NCBI RefSeq assembly: GCF_900626145.1
Contig: NZ_LR130817.1
Span: 834,698-898,697, forward strand
Origin: Intestinimonas timonensis
GTDB taxonomy: Bacteria > Bacillota > Clostridia > Oscillospirales > Oscillospiraceae
Length of the DNA: 64,000 bases
Direction of reading: 5' to 3'
The number at the start of each line of letters is the position of its first letter. Positions within the stretch are counted from its first letter, which is position 1. The notes beneath the pieces were generated by a model. The model was given only the letters and a program-made list of their open reading frames with translations. It searched no databases and had not been told where the DNA came from. Position numbers and translations under genes: made by a program. Shown in pieces: positions 49,797 through 58,137 of the stretch.

Positions 49797-49825
49797 TTTA
49801 TTTTCCGTAGAAAACTGTATATAAT
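49797..49825 (+). promoter_or_regulatory. possible promoter of the nusB operon
   Basis: TATAAT at 49820-49825 is preceded at 17 bp by a poor -35 (TTTATT). It is the only good -10 between the terminator and nusB. Confidence 0.5.
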
Positions 49826-49879
49826 GAATATGCATCATATACATCAGAATCAGAAAGAGAATTTTGGGAGGAACCGACC

Positions 49880-50374
49880 ATGATCAGGAGCAACGCCCGG
49901 GAGATCGCAGTCCATCTGGCCTTTGCGCTGGGCTTTTCCAACGAGAGCGCAGACGAGCTGCTCAAAGAATCTCTGACCCGAGAGAACTTCCAGCAGCTCA
50001 GTGAGGAGGATCCTCTTTACCAGGAGTTCCCCAATGAGAAGCAGCGCCAGTACATCCAGACCCTGGTGAAGGGGGTCTATGAGCATGGCGCAGAGCTGGA
50101 CGGCTACATTTCCAAGTACGCCATCGGCTGGTCCTTTTCCCGGATCTCCCGCATGGCGGCTACGGTGATGCGGGTGGCCATGTATGAGATCCTCTACATG
50201 CCCGACATTCCCCCGGCGGCGGCCATCAATGAGGCCGTTGATCTCTCCAAACACTATGAGACTCAGGAGACCGCCTCCTTCATCAACGGTATCCTGGGTG
50301 CCTTTGTCCGTGGCGAACTGCCTCCGGAGCGGGCTGCTGCTCCGGCTCAGCCGCAGACGGAGGACGAGCAGTGA
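49880..50374 (+). CDS. nusB: transcription antitermination factor NusB
   Basis: 164 residues from ATG 49880 behind GGGAGGAACC. All-helical NusB fold with REIAVHLAFALGF, YIQTLVKGVYEH and the closing AINEAVDLSKHYETQETASFING (in two parts: INEAVDLSKHY and SFINGILG). It binds boxA with NusE to prevent termination in rRNA operons. First of a long operon, overlapping the next gene by 4 bp. Confidence 0.95.
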   Translation: MIRSNAREIAVHLAFALGFSNESADELLKESLTRENFQQLSEEDPLYQEFPNEKQRQYIQTLVKGVYEHGAELDGYISKYAIGWSFSRISRMAATVMRVAMYEILYMPDIPPAAAINEAVDLSKHYETQETASFINGILGAFVRGELPPERAAAPAQPQTEDEQ

Positions 50375-51309
50375 CTGCGAAGCGCTGCCTGGGGCTGGAC
50401 ACCAGCAACTACACCACCTCTACGGCCCTCTTTGACGGCGCGGACGGCTACCAGCTTGGACGTCTGCTGGATGTGGAGTCAGGGAGCCTGGGCCTCCGTC
50501 AGAGTGACGCTCTCTTCCAGCATGTAAAACGTCTGCCTGAGCTCTTCGACCGACTCCGGTCAGAGGACCGGCTGGAGGGGATTGCCGCCGTGGGGGCCAG
50601 CATCAAGCCCAGATGGGTGGAGGGCTCCTATATGCCCTGTTTCCTGGCGGGAGAGACTGCCGGACGCATCCTGGCGGACACCCTTGGGGTGCCCTTCTTT
50701 CCCTGCGCCCATCAACAGGGACACATTGCCGCTGTGGCCTGGGGGGCCGGGCGGCTGGAGCTGTTGGACAAGCCTCTGCTGGCCTGGCACCTCTCCGGCG
50801 GCACCACCGAGCTGCTGTACGTGGAGCCGGACGGGACCGGGGTTCTGCCCCGGAAGATCGGCGGTACCAGCGACATCTCCGCCGGACAGCTCGTCGACCG
50901 CACCGGTGTGGCCCTGGGTCTGGATTTCCCGGCGGGAAAGGCCCTGGATGCCTTGAGCCGGGAGGGAAAGCCAGTTCCTGGTTTTACTGTAAAACTCAAT
51001 GACCTTACATTCTCGCTCTCCGGTATGGAGAACAAGGTAAAGGACATGGCGGCATCCGGAGCGTCCGCCGCCGATGTGGCCCGGTTCGCCGTGGCCACGG
51101 TGGCCAGGACCATCCGCCGGGTCACCGACCGGGCCCTGGAGCAGTACCCCGGTCTGCCGGTGCTATGCTCCGGCGGCGTGGCCTCCAACAGCCTGCTGCG
51201 GGAGGCCCTGTCCGACGCCGTTTTTGCCCCGCCGGTCTGCTCCGCCGACAATGCCCTGGGGGTGGCGGTGCTGACTCACCGGGCCCTGACCATGGGAGGC
51301 ACCAGATGA
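50371..51309 (+). CDS. TsaD/Kae1-like paralogue (O-sialoglycoprotein-endopeptidase-like)
   Basis: 312 residues from GTG 50371. ASKHA fold: LGLDTSNYTTSTALFD (phosphate 1), HQQGHIAAVAWG (the HxxGH metal site), LSGGTTELLYV and LCSGGVASNSLLREAL. Similar to TsaD, which makes t6A in tRNA, but shorter and with a changed metal motif. Many Clostridia carry this second copy next to xseA. Its job is not known to me. Confidence 0.85.
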   Translation: MTAKRCLGLDTSNYTTSTALFDGADGYQLGRLLDVESGSLGLRQSDALFQHVKRLPELFDRLRSEDRLEGIAAVGASIKPRWVEGSYMPCFLAGETAGRILADTLGVPFFPCAHQQGHIAAVAWGAGRLELLDKPLLAWHLSGGTTELLYVEPDGTGVLPRKIGGTSDISAGQLVDRTGVALGLDFPAGKALDALSREGKPVPGFTVKLNDLTFSLSGMENKVKDMAASGASAADVARFAVATVARTIRRVTDRALEQYPGLPVLCSGGVASNSLLREALSDAVFAPPVCSADNALGVAVLTHRALTMGGTR

Positions 51310-52517
51310 GCGGTGAGCGTCAGATCTATACCGTCAGCCAGGTCAACGGCTACCTGAAGGAGCTGCTGGACCGGGACGGTTTCCTCAGCGGGGTCTTCGT
51401 CCGGGGGGAGATCTCCAACTACAAGACCTATCCCTCCGGACACCACTATTTTTCCATGAAGGATGAGGGGGGCGCCATCCGATGCGTTATGTTCCGCCGG
51501 GAGGCTTCCCGCCTGCGTTTCCGACCGGAAAACGGCATGAAGGTCATCGCCTTTGGCCGGGTGGCCGTCTTTCCCCGGGACGGACAGTATCAGCTCTACT
51601 GCGCCGAGCTCTCTCCCGACGGGGTGGGAGACCTCCACGTGGCTTTCGAGCAGTGCAAGGAAAAGCTCTACCGGGAGGGGCTCTTTGACCCCGCCCACAA
51701 AAAGCCCATGCCCAGATACCCGGAGCGCATCGCCCTGGTGACCTCTCCGGTGGGGGCGGCGGTGCGGGACATGCTCCGCATCCTGAAGGCCCGCTGGCCC
51801 GTGGCCGAGGTGCTGCTGCTGCCGGTACGGGTCCAGGGGGCGGAGGCTGCCCGCGAGATCGCCGGCGCCATCCGCTACGCCAGTGCCCACCGGCTGGCCG
51901 ATATCCTCATCACCGGCCGAGGCGGCGGCTCCATGGAGGACCTGTGGTGCTTCAATGACGAGGGCGTGGCCCGGGCCATCTACGACTGTACCATCCCGGT
52001 GATCTCCGCTGTAGGCCACGAACCCGATGTGACCATTGCCGATTTTGTGGCCGACCTGCGGGCGGCCACACCCTCCAATGCCGCTGAGCTGGCTGTCCCC
52101 GACCAAAGCGAGGTGGCGGCGGAGCTGGCCCACCGGAGCGAGCGCATGACGGCCCTGCTGGAGAGCAGGCTGGACCGTGGCCGCCGGGATCTGGCCCGAC
52201 TGGGGGCATGTCGGTCCCTGCGGGACCCCATGGTTGCCATTCAGGACCGGAGGATGCTCCTGGACTACCAAAGCCGTCGGCTGGCTCACGGGCTTACCGG
52301 CGCCATGGCCGGCAAACGGGAGCACTTTGCTAGGCTGGCGGCCACCCTGGATGCACTGAGTCCCCTGAAGGTGCTGGGGCGGGGCTACAGCTTGGCCAGA
52401 ACCGAGGCGGGGGAGATCTTATCCTCCGTGGACCAGGTCCAGGAAGAAGACAGTTTCACCCTGCGTCTCTCCGACGGCACACTGGACTGCCGCGTGGAGG
52501 GGAAGAGGAGGCAGTAA
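51306..52517 (+). CDS. xseA: exodeoxyribonuclease VII large subunit
   Basis: 403 residues from ATG 51306 overlapping the previous stop as ATGA. N-terminal OB fold (YTVSQVNGYLKELLDRDGF, GEISNYKTYPSGHHYFS) and catalytic core with GRGGGSMEDLWCFND and SAVGHEPDVTIADFVADLRA. Degrades single-stranded DNA together with XseB, encoded next. Confidence 0.97.
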   Translation: MSGERQIYTVSQVNGYLKELLDRDGFLSGVFVRGEISNYKTYPSGHHYFSMKDEGGAIRCVMFRREASRLRFRPENGMKVIAFGRVAVFPRDGQYQLYCAELSPDGVGDLHVAFEQCKEKLYREGLFDPAHKKPMPRYPERIALVTSPVGAAVRDMLRILKARWPVAEVLLLPVRVQGAEAAREIAGAIRYASAHRLADILITGRGGGSMEDLWCFNDEGVARAIYDCTIPVISAVGHEPDVTIADFVADLRAATPSNAAELAVPDQSEVAAELAHRSERMTALLESRLDRGRRDLARLGACRSLRDPMVAIQDRRMLLDYQSRRLAHGLTGAMAGKREHFARLAATLDALSPLKVLGRGYSLARTEAGEILSSVDQVQEEDSFTLRLSDGTLDCRVEGKRRQ

Positions 52518-52753
52518 TGGCAGAAAAAAAGAAGACCTTTGAGGAGGCCATGTCTCGATTGGACGAGATCGTGACCCGTCTGGAGAAAGGGGACACGCCT
52601 CTGGAGGAGTCCCTGAAGCTCTTCGAGGAGGGGACCAAGCTCATGAAGCAGTGCTCCGGTCTGCTGGATAAAGCCGAGCAGAAGGTGCAGCAGCTTACAG
52701 CCGGTGCCGATGGGGCGCCTGTTGAGGTGCCCTTTATGACGGAGGGGGAGTGA
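52517..52753 (+). CDS. xseB: exodeoxyribonuclease VII small subunit
   Basis: 78 residues with the helical hairpin TFEEAMSRLDEIVTRLEKGD and LEESLKLFEEGTKLMKQCS, near-consensus for XseB. It shares one base with the xseA stop (TAATG). Confidence 0.96.
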   Translation: MAEKKKTFEEAMSRLDEIVTRLEKGDTPLEESLKLFEEGTKLMKQCSGLLDKAEQKVQQLTAGADGAPVEVPFMTEGE

Positions 52754-52757
52754 GTCT

Positions 52758-53642
52758 ATGGAGGAGAAAGCCCGCCTGAGGGAGATCCAGGGCCAGGTGG
52801 AGACCGCCCTTCGGACTTGCTTCCGGGGCCGTGAGCCCAGAGGGGACATCTATGACGCAATGGAATACAGTCTCCTGGCCGGAGGAAAGCGGATCCGGCC
52901 GGTACTTACCTTGGAGACCTGCCGCATGTGCGGCGGTGATCCGGCGCTGGCCATGCCCTTCGCCTGCGCGGTGGAAATGGTCCACACCTACTCATTGATC
53001 CACGATGATCTGCCCTGCATGGATAACGACGATCTGCGCCGGGGCAAGCCCACCAACCACAAGATTTATGGTGAGGCCACCGCTGTGCTGGCGGGGGACG
53101 GGCTGCTGACCGCTGCCTTTGAGACTGCCCTGGCGGCAGATGAACAGCTGCCGCCCCAGCGGGTGGTGGAGGCCGCCGCCTGTCTGGCCCGTGCGGCGGG
53201 TGCCCAAGGTATGGTAGGTGGACAGGTGCTGGATATGGCCGCGGAGGGGAGGGCTGTATCCCGCAGCGATGTGGAGCAGCTCCAAAAGCTGAAGACAGGC
53301 GCTCTCCTCAGCGCCGCTGCCGAGATGGGCTGCATTGTGGCCGGCGGGTCGGAGGAGGAGAAAAAGGCGGTCCGCCGCTATGCCCAGAAGCTGGGGCTGG
53401 CCTTCCAGGTCCGGGACGACATGCTGGATGTGGAAGGGGATCAGGCCACGCTGGGCAAGCCGGTGGGCTCCGATCAGGCCAATGAGAAAACCACCTTTGT
53501 GACCCTGTTGGGGATCGACGGCTGCCGGTCCCTCGTAGAAAAACTGACCGAAGAGGCGGTGGAAGCCCTGTCGCCCTTTGGGGAGGAGAAAGCGGGCTTC
53601 CTTTGCTGGCTCGCCCGAGAGCTGGCCGGACGGGAGAACTGA
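52758..53642 (+). CDS. ispA: farnesyl/geranyl diphosphate synthase
   Basis: 294 residues. First Asp-rich motif DDLPCMDNDD (about residue 85-95), GGKRIRP, and second Asp-rich motif DDMLD (about 215). It joins isopentenyl units into farnesyl diphosphate, a precursor for undecaprenyl carriers and quinones. Together with dxs two genes on, this is an isoprenoid group. Confidence 0.95.
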   Translation: MEEKARLREIQGQVETALRTCFRGREPRGDIYDAMEYSLLAGGKRIRPVLTLETCRMCGGDPALAMPFACAVEMVHTYSLIHDDLPCMDNDDLRRGKPTNHKIYGEATAVLAGDGLLTAAFETALAADEQLPPQRVVEAAACLARAAGAQGMVGGQVLDMAAEGRAVSRSDVEQLQKLKTGALLSAAAEMGCIVAGGSEEEKKAVRRYAQKLGLAFQVRDDMLDVEGDQATLGKPVGSDQANEKTTFVTLLGIDGCRSLVEKLTEEAVEALSPFGEEKAGFLCWLARELAGREN

Positions 53643-53646
53643 TAGC

Positions 53647-54111
53647 ATGGAATACGATCTGTTTGAGCGCCGTATGGGGATTTGGATCCTGGTGCTGGCA
53701 GTGATCGCCTGGGCGGCTGCCCAGCTCATCAAGCTGCTGCTGACCTATTGCAGGGAGCGCCGGTTGGATCTGGACCGGGCTTTGGGGAGCGGCGGCATGC
53801 CCAGCTCCCATTCTGCCTTCGTCTGTGCCTGTGCCAGCGCCACCGGCCGGCTGTGCGGGTGGTCATCGGCACTCTTCGCCATCACCGCGGTGATCGCCAT
53901 CGTGGTGATGTACGACGCTGCCAACATCCGCCACGCGGCGGGTGAGCACGCGAAGATCCTCAATTACCTGATGGACCAGTGGGCGCAGGAGGGCCATACG
54001 CCCTTTGGAACACGGCTCAAGGAGCTGCTGGGCCACACACCGATCCAGGTGTTGGCCGGTGCGGCGCTGGGCATTGTGATCGGCCTGCTGGGTGCATACT
54101 TTGTGACATGA
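53647..54111 (+). CDS. divergent PAP2-family membrane protein (DivPAP/YuiD-like)
   Basis: 154 residues from ATG 53647. Three or four membrane helices, with the conserved segment SGGMPSSHSAFVCACAS and the later DAANIRHAAGEHAKILN, both diagnostic of the divergent PAP2 family. PAP2 relatives remove phosphate from lipid pyrophosphates. Its position beside ispA would fit action on polyprenyl phosphates. The ribosome site is weak. Confidence 0.9.
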   Translation: MEYDLFERRMGIWILVLAVIAWAAAQLIKLLLTYCRERRLDLDRALGSGGMPSSHSAFVCACASATGRLCGWSSALFAITAVIAIVVMYDAANIRHAAGEHAKILNYLMDQWAQEGHTPFGTRLKELLGHTPIQVLAGAALGIVIGLLGAYFVT

Positions 54112-54144
54112 TTCCGGTCTGTCTGCCGGGAGGGATGGTTTGCT

Positions 54145-55992
54145 TTGATAGAGTTCGATGAGATTCCGGATCTGAAAACGATAACGGATGGCGAGGCAGA
54201 GGCGCTTTGTGCCCGCCTGCGCTCCAGCGTGGTGGATATGGTGTCCCGAACCGGCGGCCATCTGGCCTCCAACCTGGGAGTTGTGGAGCTTACCGTGGCC
54301 CTTCACCGGGTCTTTGACACAGGGCGAGATCGATTGGTCTTCGATGTGGGCCACCAGTGCTATATCCACAAGATCCTCACCAGACGGGGGAGCGCCATGG
54401 ATACCCTGCGCTCCTTTGGCGGCATCTCCGGCTTCCCAAAGCCAAAGGAGAGCGTACACGACGCCTTTATCGCCGGTCATGCCTCCAACTCGGTGTCCGT
54501 AGCGCTTGGCATGGCCCGGGCACGGACCCTGCTGGGGGAGGACTACCATGTCATAGCTCTCATTGGTGACGGTGCCCTTACCGGCGGCCTGGCCTATGAG
54601 GGACTGTCCAATGCCGGACTCAGCCGGGAGCCTCTGCTGGTCATCCTCAATGACAACGGCATGTCTATCACCAAAAATGTGGGTGGCGTGGCCCAACACT
54701 TGGCCCATCAGCGACTCAAACCGCAATATCTGCGTTTCAAAAAGGGCTACCGCAAGGTAATGTCGGTCCTGCCGGGCGGCAAGACCTTTTACCGGGTGAC
54801 CCACAAGGTGAAAACGGCGGTGAAGGAGACCCTGCTCCCGTGCAGCATGTTTGAGGACATGGGCTTCACTTACCTGGGACCGGTGGATGGAAACGACGTT
54901 CGGGGGCTGACTCGACTTCTCCGCTATGCCAAGGACATATCAGGTCCAGTCCTGCTCCACATCAGGACTGTAAAGGGGAAAGGCTATCCGCCTGCAGAAC
55001 AAAATCCGGACGCTTACCACGGGGTGTCCAAGTTTTGCGTCCAGACCGGTGCGCCCCTGCACGCCTCCGGACCGTCTTATTCCGGCGCCTTTGGGGCGGC
55101 GCTCTGTGAGCTGGCGGAGAAAGACCGACGGGTGTGTGCCATCACGGCAGCCATGCGGGATGGAACTGGTCTCAAGCAATTTGAAGCGCAATTTCCGGAA
55201 CGCTTTTTTGATGTAGGAATCTCCGAGGGCCATGCCGTGGCTATGGCGGCGGGAATGGCCAAACAGGGATGTGTCCCCGTCTTCGCGGTCTATTCCTCCT
55301 TCCTCCAGCGCGGCTATGATATGCTCATCCACGATGTGGCACTTCTGGGGCTTCATGTGGTGTTTGGAGTGGACCGGGCTGGCTTGGTAGGGGAGGATGG
55401 TGAGACACACCATGGCCTGTTCGATGTGGCTTATCTCTCTACGGTACCGGGCATGAACTTGTATGCGCCGTCCAGCTTTGCCGAGGTGGGCACCATGCTG
55501 CGCCATGCTTTGCAGGAGGTGAAGGGACCGGTAGCCCTGCGTTATCCTCGCGGAGGAGAGGGGAGCTACCACGGCGATGCCGGAACCACGCCGTCTTTGA
55601 TTACCAAAGAGGGACAAGGAGTTACACTTGTCACATATGGAGCGACCTATCCCGATATTCTGGCTGTTGCAGAGCGGCTGGAGGAGGCAGGCTGTCAGCC
55701 TGAGGTCATTAAACTGAACCGTCTGTGTCCGCTGGATTTGGAACCCGTGTGCCGTTCCGTGGCGAAGACGGGCCGTCTGTTGGTGGCTGAGGAGGTGATG
55801 GCCATGGGTTCCATTGGAGAAAAACTGTGTGCCGGACTGGCCGAGGCCGGCGTTCCTCTGAAGGCGGTGCGGCTATGCACCACCGGACGGGATTTTGTGC
55901 CCCAGGGCACCGTGGACCAACTCAGACGCCTGTGCGGGCTGGACAGCGAGTCTCTATACCGGGCGGCGATGGAGGTATGGAAGCATGAGTAA
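54145..55992 (+). CDS. dxs: 1-deoxy-D-xylulose-5-phosphate synthase
   Basis: 615 residues from TTG 54145 behind GGGAGG. Thiamine-diphosphate motif GDGALTGGLAYEGLSNAG (about 140) with HQCYIHKILTGR-like N-terminal region (here HQCYIHKILTRRG) and DRAGLVGEDGETHHG in the pyrimidine domain. First step of the MEP isoprenoid route from pyruvate and glyceraldehyde-3-phosphate. Overlaps tlyA by 8 bp. Confidence 0.96.
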   Translation: MIEFDEIPDLKTITDGEAEALCARLRSSVVDMVSRTGGHLASNLGVVELTVALHRVFDTGRDRLVFDVGHQCYIHKILTRRGSAMDTLRSFGGISGFPKPKESVHDAFIAGHASNSVSVALGMARARTLLGEDYHVIALIGDGALTGGLAYEGLSNAGLSREPLLVILNDNGMSITKNVGGVAQHLAHQRLKPQYLRFKKGYRKVMSVLPGGKTFYRVTHKVKTAVKETLLPCSMFEDMGFTYLGPVDGNDVRGLTRLLRYAKDISGPVLLHIRTVKGKGYPPAEQNPDAYHGVSKFCVQTGAPLHASGPSYSGAFGAALCELAEKDRRVCAITAAMRDGTGLKQFEAQFPERFFDVGISEGHAVAMAAGMAKQGCVPVFAVYSSFLQRGYDMLIHDVALLGLHVVFGVDRAGLVGEDGETHHGLFDVAYLSTVPGMNLYAPSSFAEVGTMLRHALQEVKGPVALRYPRGGEGSYHGDAGTTPSLITKEGQGVTLVTYGATYPDILAVAERLEEAGCQPEVIKLNRLCPLDLEPVCRSVAKTGRLLVAEEVMAMGSIGEKLCAGLAEAGVPLKAVRLCTTGRDFVPQGTVDQLRRLCGLDSESLYRAAMEVWKHE

Positions 55993-56797
55993 AAAGCGGT
56001 TGGACGTCCTGCTGCATGAGCGGGGACTTTCGGAGAGCCGCCAGCGCGCCCAGGCCGATATCATGGGCGGTTGGGTCTATGTGGATGGGCAGCAGGTGCT
56101 GAAGGCTGGGACGGCTGTCTCCGAGGATGCCGTCATTGAGGTCCGTGGACAGGCGATCCCCTACGTAAGTCGGGGCGGCCTGAAGTTGGCCAAGGCCATG
56201 GACGTCTTTGGCCTGGACCTCACCGGCATGATCTGTGCCGACATCGGCGCCTCCACCGGCGGGTTTTCCGACTGTATGCTCCAGCATGGCGCCTCCAAGG
56301 TGTACGCCGTGGATACGGGCTACGGCAAGCTGGCTTGGAAGCTGCGTACCGATGAGCGGGTAGTACCCCTGGAGCGGACCAACGCCCGATACCTCACCCA
56401 TGAGCAGATCCCGGAGGAGCTGGATCTGGCCAGCGTGGACGTCTCCTTCATCTCCCTTCGGCTCATCCTGCCTGCCCTGCGGGGCATTTTGGCCCCCAAT
56501 GGTCAGGTGGTCTGTCTGGTAAAGCCACAGTTTGAAGCGGGAAAGGAGAAGGTGGGCAAAAAGGGTGTGGTCCGGGACCCCAAGGTCCATCTGGAGGTGC
56601 TGGAGCACTTCTTGACTCACGCTGATGAGGCTGACTTTACTGTAAAGGATATGACCTTTTCACCAATTCGCGGACCGGAAGGTAACATTGAATACCTGGG
56701 TCACCTGACGGTGGGGCGGGGGCCGGCCTACACCGGGGATCTGGCCGCTCTGGTGGAACAGTCCCATGCCGAGCTGGAGGGGGGGCGGCATCCGTGA
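55985..56797 (+). CDS. tlyA: TlyA-family 2'-O-methyltransferase
   Basis: 270 residues. S4 RNA-binding domain first (KKRLDVLLHERGLSESRQRA), then an FtsJ-like methyltransferase with ADIGASTGGFSDCMLQHGA (SAM site) and the DVSFISLRLILP motif. TlyA methylates rRNA cytidines in mycobacteria, and Firmicutes members are thought to be related rRNA methylases. Usual position between dxs and nadK. Confidence 0.95.
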   Translation: MSKKRLDVLLHERGLSESRQRAQADIMGGWVYVDGQQVLKAGTAVSEDAVIEVRGQAIPYVSRGGLKLAKAMDVFGLDLTGMICADIGASTGGFSDCMLQHGASKVYAVDTGYGKLAWKLRTDERVVPLERTNARYLTHEQIPEELDLASVDVSFISLRLILPALRGILAPNGQVVCLVKPQFEAGKEKVGKKGVVRDPKVHLEVLEHFLTHADEADFTVKDMTFSPIRGPEGNIEYLGHLTVGRGPAYTGDLAALVEQSHAELEGGRHP

Positions 56798-57660
56798 AGG
56801 TGGTGCTCAGTCCCAACCCCTACCGAGACCGGGGCCTGAAAGCGGCCCTCCGGGCCCGGGATATCCTCCGTGCCGCCGGGGCGGAGACCGCATTGTGTCT
56901 CCCTTTTGCCCTGGAGCAGGGGAGCCACGTGGAACTTCCCAAGGGCCAGGATTATCGGAACATGCAGGAGGAGCTGAAAAACGCCGACCTGCTCCTTTGC
57001 TTCGGTGGTGATGGTACCATTCTCCACGCCGCTAAGGATGCCAATGCGCACAATATCCCTATTTTAGGGGTGAATCTGGGCAGTGTGGGCTTTATGGCGG
57101 AGCTGGAGCAGGGTGAACTGGACATGCTTGCCCGCCTGCCGGAGCGGAAATTCTCCATTGAGCACCGCATGATGCTGGATGTGACGGTGCGCCGTGGACG
57201 GGAGATCCTCTCACGGGACGTGGCCCTCAATGACGCTGTCATTACCAAGGGGGCGGTGGCCCGGGTCATTGACCTCACGCTTCGTGGTGATGGCGTGCCC
57301 ATATATTCGTTTTCGGGAGATGGCATTATTTTGGCCACGCCCACCGGCTCCACCGCCTACTCTATGTCGGCGGGGGGACCCATCGTAGAGCCAACGGCGG
57401 AAAATGTTTTGGTTACGCCGATTTGTGCCCACTCCCTCCAGGCGAAGCCCCTGGTCATGGGACGGGACCGGGTGGTATCTGTTCGAATGGGGAAACTGTC
57501 AAGGAAAACTGCTTACCTGTCTGTGGATGGTGGGAGAGCCTTCAAGCTCTGCGGCGGTGACACCGTGGAGGTGCGCCGGTCCCGGAGCGTGACCCGGCTG
57601 GTGCGGCTCACCGACCATAGCTTCTATGAGATCATCGATCAAAAATTAGGAAAGGCGTGA
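56794..57660 (+). CDS. nadK: NAD kinase
   Basis: 288 residues from GTG 56794, overlapping tlyA by 4 bp. Signature FGGDGTILHAAK (about residue 70), GVNLGSVGFMAEL, and the NDAVITKG and TPTGSTAYSMSAGGP segments. Makes NADP from NAD with ATP. Confidence 0.96.
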   Translation: MKVVLSPNPYRDRGLKAALRARDILRAAGAETALCLPFALEQGSHVELPKGQDYRNMQEELKNADLLLCFGGDGTILHAAKDANAHNIPILGVNLGSVGFMAELEQGELDMLARLPERKFSIEHRMMLDVTVRRGREILSRDVALNDAVITKGAVARVIDLTLRGDGVPIYSFSGDGIILATPTGSTAYSMSAGGPIVEPTAENVLVTPICAHSLQAKPLVMGRDRVVSVRMGKLSRKTAYLSVDGGRAFKLCGGDTVEVRRSRSVTRLVRLTDHSFYEIIDQKLGKA

Positions 57661-57666
57661 TGGGGA

Positions 57667-58119
57667 ATGAAATCCAAGCGACAGGCAGAGATCTTGCGGA
57701 TTATTGAAGATGTGGACGTGGAGACTCAGGACCAGCTGCTCTCCGAGCTCAAGGCCAGAGGGCTCACCTCCACTCAGGCGACCATTTCCCGGGATATCAA
57801 GGAACTCCACCTCATCAAGGAGCTCACCGGCTATGGAACCTATAAATACGCTGTGTCCGGCCGTAAGACCAGTATGAACATCGCCGGACGTCTGCGGACC
57901 ATTTTCAAGGAGGGCGTTACCTCTTTCGACCGCGCCCAGAACATTGTGGTCCTCAAGACCATGCCTGGCTTGGCCTCGGCGGCCTGTGCCGCCATCGACG
58001 GCATGGAAATCAGCGATTTGGTGGGCAGCCTGGCAGGCGATGACACCGCGGTCCTTATCATGCGTGACAGCGAGAAGGCGGAGGCCTTCTGCGACGAGAT
58101 TCACAAGATGCTCCAGTAA
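57667..58119 (+). CDS. argR: arginine repressor
   Basis: 150 residues from ATG 57667. N-terminal winged helix (LLSELKARGLTSTQATISRD) and C-terminal arginine-binding domain (VGSLAGDDTAVLIMRD, with the GDD at the ligand site). Typical partner of recN in this operon in Firmicutes. Confidence 0.95.
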   Translation: MKSKRQAEILRIIEDVDVETQDQLLSELKARGLTSTQATISRDIKELHLIKELTGYGTYKYAVSGRKTSMNIAGRLRTIFKEGVTSFDRAQNIVVLKTMPGLASAACAAIDGMEISDLVGSLAGDDTAVLIMRDSEKAEAFCDEIHKMLQ

Positions 58120-58137
58120 GACAGGGAGGTGGAGAGG

